This document shows positions 48,541-61,605 of a stretch of DNA of 64,000 bases, piece after piece (position 1 is the first letter of the stretch; each line of letters starts with the position of its first letter). The DNA comes from Hemibagrus wyckioides (Eukaryota; Chordata; Actinopteri; Siluriformes; Bagridae): NCBI RefSeq assembly GCF_019097595.1, contig NC_080714.1, positions 6,344,259-6,408,258 on the forward strand, in the 5' to 3' direction. The notes beneath the pieces are model-generated. The model was given only the letters and a program-made list of their open reading frames with translations, did no database searches and was not told the DNA's origin. The position numbers were made by a program, and so were the translations under genes.

Positions 48541-51500
48541 TAGGAAACAAATGTCTGAAATCCAAATTAAACAGACAGATCAGTATCGGTAGTGTATGTT
48601 TGCTGTTATGAGTCAATCATGATGGACATTTATATTCCTCAGGTTTAACAGCACTGCCGCTACATTTACGCCAAAAGGAAATGAGTGCTGTGGGAAAACA
48701 GGGCCTAGAGCAGTGATCTTATTACCTCATCACATCGACTCTGGCTCATGGAAAAGCCTGTACGCCTGTATAGTCTCTGCTGCACATCAACATGGCAAAG
48801 ACTGATAAGAGCTTGATCGACATCATACAGGACGACTGGTATGCATAAACCACTGCTAAAAATACGTTACGAAAACAAAAGCCTGTGAAGGTCCTGGGAA
48901 TCAAACTTACTGTACCTTTAATTAAATCTGCCTCATCATTTTTCAAGGTGATGAATTGAGGCAACAAACAAAAGAAAACACACTCCTGTCAAAACAGGAT
49001 TGAAGATGTATATTGTGGGTATACACTGCTAATGGCAACAAACCACTGAAGTTGTGAATAAGTTCCAGACAAGAGGGTGGAAAAAAAATAAAGCCTCTCG
49101 CATATCGGATTTATTTAAACGTTCTCCTCACATGATTTTCTCTCAAATGTGGGATCAATTGAAAGATTTGCACTTTTCGCCAGATTTTCACCACTTGTTT
49201 CTATGATCTATAAAGACAGACAATAAAGGATAAAGGCCGCTGTGGCTACACGTGAATACTGCAGCGTTTACTCATCCTGCTTGGGTATCATCCCAGTTTT
49301 TTGGGTTTTGCTCATGAGGACCAAAGTCATTATCGACAATTTTAAAGATTTTCATCAAATTTTCATCTTCCAGTATTTGATCAGTGCGCTCTGGATCGCG
49401 CCGACATTCTTCACCTCTTCTGTCATCACCAAGATAAGAAACGATTGACATGAGCCTTTAATGTCGTAGCGGAGCGGCAGGATAAAGAAGTGTTCGTTCG
49501 GTGCTCCGAGAAAAGAGAAAGCCACAGGTTCTGTAATCAGCGCTTGGCCCCTTTCCTTTGAAAACATGTGTTTGTTTCAAACCATTTCCTCCAGTGTTTG
49601 GAACAAGAGACCTTTGAGAAATGCCTGAGAACAGCCTTCTCGCCAGCACTAATTTGATGCTAACCAGAATCCAGTGAAGTTGAAGAGATACTGCATTGTT
49701 CTGCCCTCAGGGTCATGCGAGTTATGGCTGGATTAATATTAAAATAAAGAGACGACGGCGGAAAAGAGAAGAAATCCGATAGCACTTGCCGAACAAAACC
49801 TTCAATGCTCGTTTCCTGAAACTCTGCCGTAACTCTGCATAATGTATGTGTGAGTTTCGTGTAGTGACCTGCAGTGCGTCAGATTGGAATAAATGTTGTT
49901 TGAGGGCAGCTATATTTTGGTATATTAATGAATCGAAGAGAAATATAAAGGATGTCTGGTGATCATGTGTGACTGGGTTATGATCGTTATGGGTTAAACT
50001 TTTCACTGTATGATGACGGTTTCAATGTTTCACAGTATCGTGGTATTAATTTCACATTTGCAAACACACGTGCTGGTAGTGTCATTTAAAGGAACTCCTT
50101 TTTAGAGGGATTTCTTTATATAATTTTCCCTTTCCAGCCTGACTGCTATGAAGCCATCACCGTACTGCAGCTACAAAACTCGGGAGATTGAAATCTAAGG
50201 AAATCCTTCCTGTGAAGCCAGCTGACATCATCTTTTTTAACATACTGTGTTATCTGCCTTCTTTTGCATATGTGAGTTCACAGATGCCTACGATTAAGCT
50301 TAGTGGCATAATGCCTTGGCAATTCCAGCCATTTATGGTTGTGGCATCGTCAGGATTCAAACTCTTCCGTTACACCACTTGGGAACTTCTTGCGTTGTTC
50401 TTTCCTTATTTCTGAGACTGACCTTGCCATGAAGTCTCTCATATGTCCAGAATGTATCGTGTCGTCGGTAAAAATCCAGCTTGCATGGCAGTGTAGAGCA
50501 GAGATTAGCCAAAAATAGATATTTCCCTCATTCAGTTCTGGTCCTCAGCAGTGTGTTCTTATGATAAAGTAACGTACATGCTAGATGCAGCAGCAAGAAT
50601 AACAGTCGAAGAGGTTTTTCCAGTGGTGTCTACATCCTCTGTGCAGAGAGAAAGAGATATCCTACCTGCATATTTAAGGGAATCACAGCTGGACAGACTT
50701 GATTGGATAAGAAATCTGAATGGATTGCAAATTTGTTTCAATTGGCATCAGGAAAGTAGGTAACCGTCCAATCGTACACCTTTGACACCGTAACATCCCT
50801 AGCATGGCGTCTAGCAGGCTTTGTGTTTCAAAGATTTCATCTCTCAGGTGTGACAAGGAATCTATTTTCCAGTCCTCCATATTCACCAACTCATGGTCAG
50901 GCATTTCTAACCGTAAAAAAAACAAAAACACCAAGATGATACCTCTTCTCTTCATGACTTCACTCTCTCCACTCACCCCTCTCCTTCCTATGAACTCTCC
51001 TTTCATGCCTCTGTGGTTAACAGCAGGTTTTAGGTGATGTAAGTGGTTGAGACGGAGTGCGTGTAGAAAGCAGAGAGAAGTGAAAGCGGGAATGAGAGCT
51101 GATTAGAGGCAGTTGGTAGGTTTATGAGCGATTTCTTCAGCGCTGTTTTACTGAAACAAAACTACAGGTTGGGGTTGGCACGGATTCTGAACACATGCAG
51201 GGGGCTAATTAGAACGGAATAATGAGTAGGCTACCACCTCACCACATAGAACAAACAGCCTGTAGCTAAAACACACACACGTGCTATGTAAACTCGTTTG
51301 TCCCGATCTTAAGGACGTGACTGGTGTTAGTTTGACAGTATTTATATAAACACATGCGGGCTCAGCCTATTTTTTTTTTCCTTCAGTATTTGGCAACAAT
51401 AACAGGCCAAAAATAATACTGAACTTTTTATATGGCTTTTCGAATTCTGGATTCTGATTGGCCAGAAAGTGTTGATTCATTTTCTAGAACAGCAGCTTTG

Positions 51501-53532
51501 TCAAAACCTGGTGTAGAAAAAACCTCATACAATCATGACCATCTTGAATCTAGGGTAACCATTTTGCATTACCAAAATACCTCAGTAAAGCTTTTGCCTG
51601 GTTTACGATGCATGGCCATCATACCGGTCAGATTCGACTGAGAATGTAAAGACCGTATGTGTTTAGCAGGACATCATTATGAGCCGTCTTGCTGCAAATC
51701 TCCAGGGGGGTGTAAAAGCAGTGAATGTTAGGTAGTGGACCAGTATAAACTCTCTTAAGTGTGTGTAAGAGAGAGAGGATGTGTAATATCTGCTGCTGCT
51801 GCTCCAGAGACAGGTGTTGATTGTGTATGTGGGTGTGGTCGTCACCCCTAGAAACCTGCATGACAAGCAGCCGATGCTTTGCATGTTTTCTCAATGTGAA
51901 TGTGTTCTCGGTCAGATCTGTCTGTTGAAAACATGGAATGAGAAACTATCATGAGACACGTAGAGGGTGAGATCAGAACGAGAGAACAGATGCAGGAGGG
52001 AGCAATGAGAGACGAGAGAATGTGACGGCTCTGACAACATGTGATTACTTCTCCAGGGCCATACACCTATATGTAGGGGGGGTGCACACACACACACACA
52101 GTCTGAAAATGTTCTATACAGAAGCTTTATAAGTCTGAAAAAGAAAAATAAGATAACTGATATGAAGGAGTGTTATAGTTACCACCCTAAAGTAATCATG
52201 CCCATAAGTGTTTCGTTCCACTTATAGCACCAGCAATTTGCCAATGCAATCATTTACCAACTAAAAAATTAATAAATCCAAATGCTTTGTCCAAATGCTT
52301 TACAAGCATGGACTCTGGAGACTGAGAAACAAATTATCACACATTCTGACCAATCAGAGCTGAGAATTCATCAGCAATGTGGTATAGCAATATAAAGATG
52401 TGACTATTGAGAGAGAAATATGATAGATAGATAGGTCTGATAGATGATAAGCTAATGGAGAGAAGAGAGAGCGATTCAAGCAGAAGTATCGATAGATTTA
52501 TTTAGAAAGATACAAAAAGAGAGAGATGTGTGTATAAACATTCAGAAAGATGTATACACAGAGAGTTGGAGATAGACAGAGATGGGTGGATAGATAAATG
52601 CAATGGAAGGAGAGATTTGAGAGATGAATAAACGGATAGGCAGGAGGACGAGGATGGGCTCTAAATCTCCGGATCCAGATTGGACACAGCCATGTTCTGT
52701 GAAAAATTGCCCCAAATTGAATCCAGATCCACAGACTCGAGAGTAGTCCATCCCCCCCCCCCCTTTTTTTTTCGTCTGCGAGCCCTCCCGAGCTATCCCT
52801 TTCCTCTCCTCTCGCTCCTCCTTCACTCGCTTTCTGCCCTGAGATGGCAAGGTACACCATCGAAATCCCCAAGAACATACATACTGACGTCAACACCAGA
52901 GAAAGCAGAAAGACGTCCGGACAGAGAGACAGAACAAAAACCTTAACCTTAAGCACTATAACTGATGAGCTGCCTGGGCATTTTAAGCTAGTTTTCTGAT
53001 GATGTTTGGACGAAATCTATTGTCCTGTAGCTGCTGCAGGCTGCTGGTGCATGGTTGCAACCTTGTGAAAACACATCCAGCTAAACAGGCTTTAAACAAA
53101 ACCCAGTCAAAACAGTAGACATCACCAGAGCTGTTGAAAAAGAGCTGACAGAGGAGAAGCCAAAGACGTGCTTGTACTGACTGGCTAACGCAGGACACTT
53201 CCAAAACCTGTGCTTAATAAAAGTTACACACTTACCTCAAAGACACAGAGCAAGATCTTCACAGCTAGAGCCAAACAGGCTTCAGTAGCAACCTCACACG
53301 CATACACACACTTAAAACTGGCTCGAGAGTACACACACTCGTACGTAAGCCGAAGCTCATTTACACACAAACACACACCCCTTTGCTGAGCTGAACGGAG
53401 AGTTTCAGTCTGAAAGGTGTGACTCTTGCGTAGACTCACTGTATAAAGAGGTGGACTCTATATGCTGAGCGTGTGGAGGGGGTGGAGCTGGAGGAGTGTG
53501 TGCCACAGGAGACTGTGTACGTCTGCGTACAT

Positions 53533-53571
<39 letters not shown>

Positions 53572-53893
53572 AAAAGAGGACCAATTAGGGGGAAGAATGA
53601 AAATTTTGAGTCGCATGTACTAAATAAGTCAACGGAAAATGATAAATTAGAAGAAAACTACAGAGAGAGAGAAAGAGAGATAGAGAGACAGAGAGAGAGA
53701 TAGAGACAGCAAGAGAAATAGTAAGACACAAAAAGACAGAGAGAGAGAGACAGATTTAGAGAGATAAGGAGTAAGAGAGAAAGTGAGCAACAGAGAGTGA
53801 AAGAGAGAGACAGCAAGTAAGAGAGGGAGAGAGAGAGAGCGATTAAGAGAGAGTAAAAGAGAGAGAGAAAGAAGGAAACAGACAGAGATGTGG

Positions 53894-53942
<49 letters not shown>

Positions 53943-54185
53943 GATGTTAAGAGAGAGGCAGACAGACATTCTGAATAGACAGACAGAGATGTTGAAAGAG
54001 GGAGAGAGAGAGAGAGAGAGAGAAGGAGACAGAGGCAAGGAAACAAACAGAGATGTGGGGAGTGGGGGGGGGTAGAGAGAAAGAGAAACTGTCAGAGACA
54101 AGGAAACAGACAGAGATGTTGAAAGAGAGAGAGAGAGAGAGAGATGGATTAGAAGAATTAGAAATGGGAACCCACCAAAAGTTCT
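48541..54185. other. pdlim2 intron interval, no exon found
   Basis: Mostly unique sequence. Features seen are a CA repeat at 52086-52100, a C/T run at 52752-52772, a GT repeat at 53535-53569 and a long GA-rich region at 53660-54145. The overlapping frames near 50551-51006 on both strands have no recognisable domain. Confidence 0.45.
53660..54145. repeat. GA-rich degenerate microsatellite, about 490 bp
   Basis: Polypurine plus strand built of (GA)n with variants gagacaga and the block aacagacagagatgttgaaa, which recurs with small changes. Polypurine mirror-type tract capable of triplex formation in principle. Confidence 0.9.
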
Positions 54186-54189
54186 GGAA

Positions 54190-54500
54190 CTAACAGATGA
54201 ACCTCAACCGAAGTGATGCAAGGTCCAAGGTGTGGAGGAAGACAGGATCTGCTCATGATCCAAAACATACGAGCTCATCGGTCAAGCATGACTGAGGTGG
54301 TGTCAAACTCGGGCTTGTGTGGCTGCTTCTGGAACTTTCTCACTCATCTTTATTGATTCATGACTGTAGCAGCAGAAACATTCTGTCTTCCAATTTACAG
54401 AGAAATACATCCAGGCTTAGGTACAGGGAGGAAGTTCATCATGCAGCAAGACAATGCTCCAAAACGCAATGACATCATCAGGGGATCACCAGACTGTAAC
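54190..54500 (+). mobile_element. relic of a Tc1/mariner-type transposase gene
   Basis: Contains gatccaaaacatacgagctc, ggtcaagcatgactgaggtg and atcatgcagcaagacaatgc. The last reads FIMQQDNAPK, matching the second catalytic Asp region of Tc1-type transposases. Heavily degenerate, with frame changes; no terminal repeats seen. Confidence 0.6.
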
Positions 54501-54724
54501 CCAGCTAGCATCTTACCTCCTCATATTTGGATGTGCAACCAAATATCAAGTGCAATTTACTTTAATACTCACATAAATATTGGGTGGTCTGCCACACAAG
54601 ATGGCCTGTTCTAAGTTGCAAATATCAGAAAAATGGAACATCTGTCCCATCATCTTTTGATCTCAAACCCAAATGTCTTTAGTGTATAGCAGGGCAAAAA
54701 AAAATTGGCCTTGCTGTTCCGATA

Positions 54725-54860
54725 CTTTCGGGGGGGGGGGGGGGGGGGGTGGGTGTCCTGACGTGGCTGGGGATCTGACAGAACCCTAAGACAGAAGAGC
54801 TGAAATCAACCCTTAAATCCTTAAGGTGTGTGTGTGTGCGTGTGTGTGTGTGTGTGTGTG
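54725..54860. repeat. G-tract of about 20 bases and GT repeat
   Basis: An uninterrupted run of about 20 G at 54730-54749 is followed at 54825-54860 by an interrupted GT repeat. The G run may be subject to length error. Confidence 0.85.
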
Positions 54861-55335
54861 AATCAACAGTCACAGGCCAGAATCACACACAAAGTCACAG
54901 CACTGAACCGAAACATGTCTGCATGACTCTGTGTTTACACAGAAATGATAGCACAAGTGGGAGCTCAAAATACGCACATCAGGGTGGACGTACTAACAGC
55001 AGGTCAAAATAAAAGGAACAGTTCATTGCAGTTCTAGGAACCTTCTTCATTTCGTTTCTAGAAGACCACAAACTATTTGTTTGAAGGTACAAACTGATCA
55101 CTTATGCAAGAATACATACATCACTAATAGAGTACGTGACAGAATAGGGGTAAGAAAGTGGTGATGGGAAACAGAGTTTGGATATTGTCAACTTAACAAT
55201 AAATAAATAAACAAGCAAGCAAACAAACAAATAAGTCAAAAAGGCTTTCATTTGGTTACTGAGGTTAAGGTTTGATTTATTTGTAACACCGACTTACTTA
55301 TGCAGCCAATTAGTGAGTATTGTGTATATATACAC

Positions 55336-55815
55336 ACTATATTCCCAAAAGTTTTTGGACACCCCCCATATCATTGAATTCAGGTGTTGGGCTTGGCCTC
55401 TTAGTTCCAGTAAAAGGAACTCTAAATGCTTCAGCATGCCAAGACATTTTGGACAATTTCATGCTTTGTGGGAACAGTTTGGGGATGACCCCTTCCTGTT
55501 CCAACATGAAGCAAGGTCCATAAAGACATGGATGAGTGAGTTTGGTGTAGAGGAACTTGACTGGCCTGCACAGAGTCCTGACCTCAACCTCTTTGAGATG
55601 AATTAGAGCGGAGACTGCGAGACAGGCCTTCTCGTCCAACATCAGTGCCTGACCTCACAAATGCGCTTGTAGAGGAATGGTCAACAATTCCTCATAAACA
55701 CACCCCTAAACCTTGTGGAAAGCCTTCCCAGAAGAGTTGAAGCTGTTATAGTGGCAAAGGGCGGGACAACTCCATATTACCTTCATGTGCATGTAAAGGC
55801 AGACGTCCCAAAACT
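55336..55815 (+). mobile_element. Tc1-like half-element (monomer) next to a pdlim2 exon
   Basis: Starts actatattcccaaaagtttt and ends gacgtcccaaaactt, the expected right terminal repeat cut short where a GT repeat begins. It carries the C-terminal part of the same transposase family as the dimers, with a deletion in the Asp-containing segment and in the NPIE region, so it is inactive. Unlike the other copies it is a single plus-oriented arm. Its right end is about 18 bp from the splice donor of the exon at 55835. Confidence 0.85.
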
Positions 55816-55834
55816 TGTGTGTGTGTGTGTGTAC

Positions 55835-55956
55835 CTGTTGCGGCGAGGAGATATGGGCACCTCTCTTTCGATGGGACTGTGTGGCGAGTAGCGTTCAGGA
55901 GGTGTCGGAGTTCGACTGGACATAGAGTTGCTGCGGAACTCCACTGCGGAAATCTC
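55835..55956 (-). CDS. pdlim2: pdlim2 coding exon: Ser/Pro-rich linker
   Basis: This 122-nt exon has acceptor ggttttag and donor GTACAC. It starts in phase 0 and reads EISAVEFRSNSMSSRTPTP, then PERYSPHSPIEREVPISP and RRN, leaving AG to be completed by the next exon as Ser. The Ser/Pro content fits the linker between the PDZ domain and the DUF4749 region in PDLIM2. The four exons sum to 567 nt, 188 residues plus stop, with no phase conflict, which supports the model although the linker itself is poorly conserved. The donor is followed at once by a CA repeat and then by the truncated end of a Tc1-like element. Upstream exons with the PDZ domain were not found up to base 64000. Confidence 0.8.
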
Positions 55957-57640
55957 CTAAAACCCACAGAAACGCAGCATGGTTAAAAACATTTGAGAAA
56001 ACATTTTCCTTTTTCACTCTGTCATTCCAGCAGATTTATGTACTCCAGGGAGCTGCAGCAGAAAGGCAGTTTATAGCGACAGTTTTGCTCCTAATGGACA
56101 TTAACCGATTCATACCCTTTTCACTCGCTCTGTACATTCGGCTTGGGAAGCTCGGAGAAGTCTAGACTGCCTGGAGAGGCTGAGGAGCTGGTTTAACTTT
56201 CCATCCATGCAATCATTAAGCAAAATATGCGTGCGCCTTAATGTTCAATCGGTTTTCGGTTTCGACAAACGAGCTGGAGCGAATGATTAAGACCAAGAGG
56301 AATGTGAACTTAATTTAGCATACTGATACGGTGACATCAGTCTATATTTACATTTAATTGTACAGAACTGTGGTGAGTGTGTGTGTGGGGGCCTGTTTTT
56401 ATATCTAGGTCCCCAGAATGATAGGAAACAGACAAATTCTGACATAGTGAGGACATTTTGTTTGATCTTCTTAAAAAAATAAAATAAAAAAATATAAATA
56501 AAAATAAAATAAAATAAAAATAAATCAAAGGCAAAAAAAAGTTTTCCTTTCAATTACTGAGGTTAAGGTTAGATTTAAGTGCAACATAGCACATTTAATT
56601 AACTGGTTTAATAACGAAGTGAGTTGAAGGTCATCATGAAGTGGAGAGCATGGCAAATGTGTGTGCAGGGAAGGAAAAAAAAAAAAACCCACAAAACACA
56701 CTTCCTGCATAGTGGGACACCTGATATTATTCAGAAATTCCTGAACACACTGTACAGATTTACATGGAGTTTGCGTGTGTGTGTGTGTGTGTGTGGGAGT
56801 CATTTGGCTGTTAACCCAAAATGTTTTTTTGTTTCCTGAGGTTTAGTCTCAGGTTTGTTATTGACTACAGTAACACACACAAGTCAGTGGAAACGGTGTG
56901 TAACAGTTATAGTGTGTGTGCTTTGTTTAATCGGAGTCCTTTACGTCAGGCGCACACATGCTCAGGTGACGAGCTTTAGCGACCATTCTCTGTCGCATAG
57001 CATAAAAGAAAGGTTGGTATAAAGCGGAGATAACGAGACGATACAGAGGCTGTGAGAATCAGGTGGGAAAAACGAACAGAGTCGCTCACACACCTGCCCC
57101 ACCTGAGGGATGTAATCGCCGCGGGCATTGAGGCATCAAACAGTAACCTCATCTTCAAAAGAAGAGTAAATCGGCTTATAATCCTGGCTAAAGCTTTAAG
57201 TGCGCTCGGCTCTGTCATCGGCTTTGTGGGCCTCAGCGTGAGTGAAAGCTTGTCTGCATTCCTAGCATTTAGCACTTCTATTCGAATCAATCCTACACTG
57301 TAACTATACACACACACACAGCGTCAATGCTCACACGCACACACACATGCATGCAAGTGCATTTATCGTGCCAGCCGGGCTAGCGGCTGATTGCTGATTG
57401 CTATTTATATCAGCGCTGGAAGCGATTGGGATGAGATGACAGAGACGGAGTTTGCTCGCTCCCAGATGTTTGGCTCTGGAGTCCATCATGGCTGGTGCTC
57501 ACATGTCAGTTCTGGGATTGCAACATCTGTCCGTTACAGCTGTACACACGCAGACCTGAATGCAGGACATACAAACATAACTGGCTGTTTGGACACTTCA
57601 ACAACGTTTGTTTGTTCGGAGATCAACTGATTAGCGAGCG
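55957..57640. other. pdlim2 upstream intron, part: possible regulatory block, no exon found
   Basis: Positions 56040-56330 are complex and repeat-free with homeodomain-like sites (cctaatggacattaaccgat; caatcattaagc), an enhancer candidate. A (AAAAT)-like run lies at 56476-56524, a poly-A tract at 56675-56687 and a GT repeat at 56774-56795. No PDZ exon was seen. Confidence 0.35.
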
Positions 57641-57644
57641 ATGG

Positions 57645-57648
<4 letters not shown>

Positions 57649-57712
<64 letters not shown>
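57649..57712. repeat. (TA)n and (CA)n microsatellite
   Basis: About 52 bases of TA followed by a short CA run, in a likely pdlim2 intron. Confidence 0.92.
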
Positions 57713-58350
57713 GCACAGGAAACAGAACATCGACAAGTTTTGGGAAGGGGAATGAAAGTGTCCAATCTGAACACTAGAGGGCAGTCTGGACAGCAGAACA
57801 AGCACTGAGAAATGGAGTACTTTTAGTAGATTTTTAAGGCTGGCACTTTCACAAACACTAAAAGTTGACGGATTTTAGTAAAGTGATACCAGGTTTCACT
57901 TTATGGTCGTCCACTACAGAAAAACAACCACACTAACCATTGCTAGTTATGTGTAAACGAGCCAAAATCACAACATGTGACGTTAAAGAACGTCTGTTGC
58001 TCTGGTGGTCAGTCGCTGGTGCGACAGTTTGCTTTTCATTGTGCTGAAAGTGATGTATGTATTTTTGTGTTCAGTGGCAGACACACACAATCAGCTGTTT
58101 AAGACACCTTATGTGATTTTTAGTGCCCCTCTAATTTCTACAGCTTTTTCTGCTGAATGAATCTGTTGTAGAAAAGGGACTAAGAATAAATTACTGCCAT
58201 ACTGAACAGGATCTGGTGTCCTCTGGCTTGAGCATGCTGAAACCAGGACAAGGATCACTGGCACACTCACAGGGGAATAACCCAGGATGCCCACACACCA
58301 GTGTTATGCTTAATAGACCGTCTGGGATCAGAGAGTGAGAGAAGCTCTTT
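57713..58350. other. interval with nothing recognised
   Basis: Unique-looking sequence between the TA microsatellite and a GA array. No exon or mobile element was seen. Confidence 0.4.
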
Positions 58351-58352
<2 letters not shown>

Positions 58353-58386
<34 letters not shown>

Positions 58387-58435
58387 GGGGAGAGAGAGAG
58401 AGAGAGAAGGAGAGAATGAGAGAGAGTAAGAAAGT

Positions 58436-58480
<45 letters not shown>

Positions 58481-58543
58481 AGAGAATGAGAGAGAGTAAG
58501 AAAGTGAGAGAGACAAAGAGACAAAAAGAGAGAGAGAGAGAGT
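58353..58543. repeat. GA-rich array with duplicated block
   Basis: (GA)n with the block gaaggagagaatgagagaga, then gtaagaaagtgagagagaca, present twice (near 58406 and 58476), spacing about 70 bp. Confidence 0.9.
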
Positions 58544-59515
58544 GGCCACAAACCGGTCATTTAAATGCAAATTTTCAACATTTCAACATTCTCCGTTTTG
58601 CGTATAATCAAACACAACCTCAGTGTTCCCTCCAAAACACAGCCCTGGACTACAATGAAAGCTAACACAAGAGGAGGAGCTTTCTAATTCATAACAATAC
58701 ACATAACTGACAGGCAAGAAAAGCTGCCTCGTCCTGATTGGCTGGATGTTGTATAACACGGTGTTTGTTTTAATTCCTGTTCACAGATCCTGAGGAGCTG
58801 CAAACTTAAAAATTACTCAGCCTATATTTATGAAGCTATATATAATAATTGATGGGGCTCATAATTACATATGATAATGTATGACGTAAAAGCTCTTTAT
58901 TTACACATTTGAGCTGTCTTACTAATCACACAGTCCATTTCCAACCAATACACTGATTAGGCTTCCCAAGCTAGGCTAGAACCCCTACATACAGGAACAA
59001 CTGACTGATTGATTGATTGATGTTTGGAAGAAGGATGATATCAATCTAATGTAATTACACGACTGTTTTTCCAGGTACCATCTGAGACGGATCGACATCG
59101 AACGCCGAAACTCTCGCATGTCTACGTCGCACAAAAATGCTATGTACCCAGTAAAAACCTCCTCTTGCCACAGGACCAGCTGGCAGTGATTGTCCAGACG
59201 CTCTGTTCTCGATCTCTCTGACCGAAGTATTTCTGCAAATAAACCTTATCATCCATATTGCAACGTGTTTTTGATCTTCACTGCAAGCTTTTCTAGCCAA
59301 TCACCATTATGAGGATTCTGCGATCAACGAACACAACCTTCATGCAGACTTTCTGATCTGATATTAAGTCGAGTGGTCCCTATAAGGGCAGCCGAGTGAC
59401 AAACACCAGCCCGAGCTATCGGCTAAGATCTGGACAAGCTCGAATGGAATGCACGCGCAACCCAAACAAAGGAAGCTGAAGGAAACAAAAGTTTCACCCA
59501 AACAAGAAAAAAACG
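58544..59515. other. interval with nothing recognised
   Basis: Unique-looking sequence. The 81-codon minus frame at 59055-59300 has no recognisable domain and no PDZ features. A GA and G tract follows at 59516-59559. Confidence 0.4.
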
Positions 59516-59772
59516 AGAGAGAGAGAGAGAGAGAGAGAGAAAGAAGGGGGGGGGGGGGTGTTGTGGCACTTACCAAAACGCATCCCATTTCCCATCAGCC
59601 ACATTAAGTGACCATAAGGTGACCATTAAGATTCAACTGCATGACCAAACAAATCAGACGTTTTCACCATTTAATAGGGATCAGGATATTTTGAACGTTG
59701 GAAGCAGAACATTCCTTTGTGCTGTGGTGTTTGTGTTGGATTGTGACAATGAGAGAGAAGCATATGTGCGCA

Positions 59773-59774
<2 letters not shown>

Positions 59775-59814
<40 letters not shown>

Positions 59815-59888
59815 TCTCTGGATGGCACAGTTCGGTACGCCTTATTAAACTCCATCCTTACTGCAATCAGGGATTCCAAACAGCTCCA

Positions 59889-59929
<41 letters not shown>
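59775..59929. repeat. paired (CA)n microsatellites
   Basis: Two CA tracts, 59777-59811 and 59891-59928, separated by about 80 bp of unique sequence. Long frames over them are artefacts. Confidence 0.92.
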
Positions 59930-59930
<1 letters not shown>

Positions 59931-60414
59931 CCGCCGGAAAACTGTGGTCAACGCTTTGACAAATGCATGCTGCTTCCTTTTCCAAACCATGCAGCAGAGC
60001 CTGTTATGTAATGGAGGAAGTTATGAAGCATCACACAGGACCTCGTGACCCTGGCTCTCGGGATTTGGCTCCCGCTGTTTTGGTCCTTCTTAATAAAGTG
60101 CTTAAGAGCATATTATTTTTACACATAAATAAGCTACGTAGAACGATAATTTGTTGTTTTTTTCATGTCCAAGAAACGTATTGAAATTACCCAGGAACAT
60201 CTGCTTGGATTTCTATAGATATCTTACTGTAGTGTGCATTTGTTTTTTAAATACACATTTGAAGAATGCCTCAACAATAACACACCTATTACACTTGTGT
60301 CGCGATTACAGTATTAACAAAATTGAAGAAGATAATGATAGGAAAGAATAAGAGAGAACTTAGCTGGTATTTATGCGTTTAATGAATAACGTCGTGAATA
60401 AGCCAGGGTTATTC

Positions 60415-60956
<542 letters not shown>

Positions 60957-61281
60957 ACCTGCATAAAGAGCTAAATAACAGATTTCTCTTGAGGAAGTGG
61001 TGTCTGAGCAAACTGCAGAAACAGTGTCAGACTCTTAACATGCAAGCAGCTGATTGGCTCCTTGCAGCGACCGTCCAATATCGCGGGTAAGACTGTAGAC
61101 GCCGTCGCTCGCGGCTTCTCTCGAACCGCTGTCACTTTTTCAGGAGCTGTTGCGGATACGAGCTGCACGCAAGCGTGTGTCTGTACTAATGTGTGTGTAA
61201 TAATTGTGTGCTATGTGTTTGTTTAATGTCATAATGGAGAAACCACACATAAGCAGCTGATTTAGCCCCTTACTCGTCTCC

Positions 61282-61284
<3 letters not shown>

Positions 61285-61340
<56 letters not shown>

Positions 61341-61341
61341 A
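61285..61341. repeat. (CT)n-(CA)n compound microsatellite
   Basis: CT dinucleotides to about 61315 then CA to 61340. Confidence 0.92.
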
Positions 61342-61460
61342 TACTAATTAGCTGCAGACGGCTATATGCAGCATATATGGCAGCTTGGAATGGGCCCCAG
61401 GCTGCATGATTAACTAGCTATGAATATACATATGATTAGCAACTGTGTATAAAACGGACA
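61342..61460. other. candidate conserved noncoding element
   Basis: Complex sequence with tactaattagctgcagacg and gattaactagctatgaat, containing homeodomain-type TAATTA and a palindromic atatgcagcatat. No repeat copies in the window. Enhancer role is a guess. Confidence 0.2.
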
Positions 61461-61479
61461 AAAGGTTGAGTAGATGGAG

Positions 61480-61605
61480 TCTGTACAGAACGGCCAAGAC
61501 TGGTCCGAGTTGAGAGGAAGGCTACGGTAAGTCAAATAGCCGCTCCTTACAAACATGTTGAGCAGAAAAGCATCTCAGGACACACTCCAAATCCAACTGC
61601 ATTGA
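61480..61605 (+). mobile_element. fragment of a Tc1-like element
   Basis: Contains aacggccaagactggtccga, gaggaaggctacggtaagtc and gagcagaaaagcatctcagg. The last also occurs in the related fragment at 63540-63600. Short and degenerate, without terminal repeats. Confidence 0.55.

Noticed and set aside
50551..51006. Overlapping 70-codon plus and 107-codon minus frames
   Set aside because: No domain recognised and no consistent splice sites or pdlim2 similarity.
57052..57303. 83-codon plus frame with hydrophobic C-terminal half
   Set aside because: No family recognised, overlapping a longer frame on the other strand, no splice support.
59055..59300. 81-codon minus frame as a missing pdlim2 exon
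   Set aside because: No PDZ or linker similarity and internal acceptor or donor not convincing.
61125..61170. Plus-strand acceptor-like sequence (cactttttcag) followed by a short open stretch
   Set aside because: No donor partner or recognised protein; likely chance.
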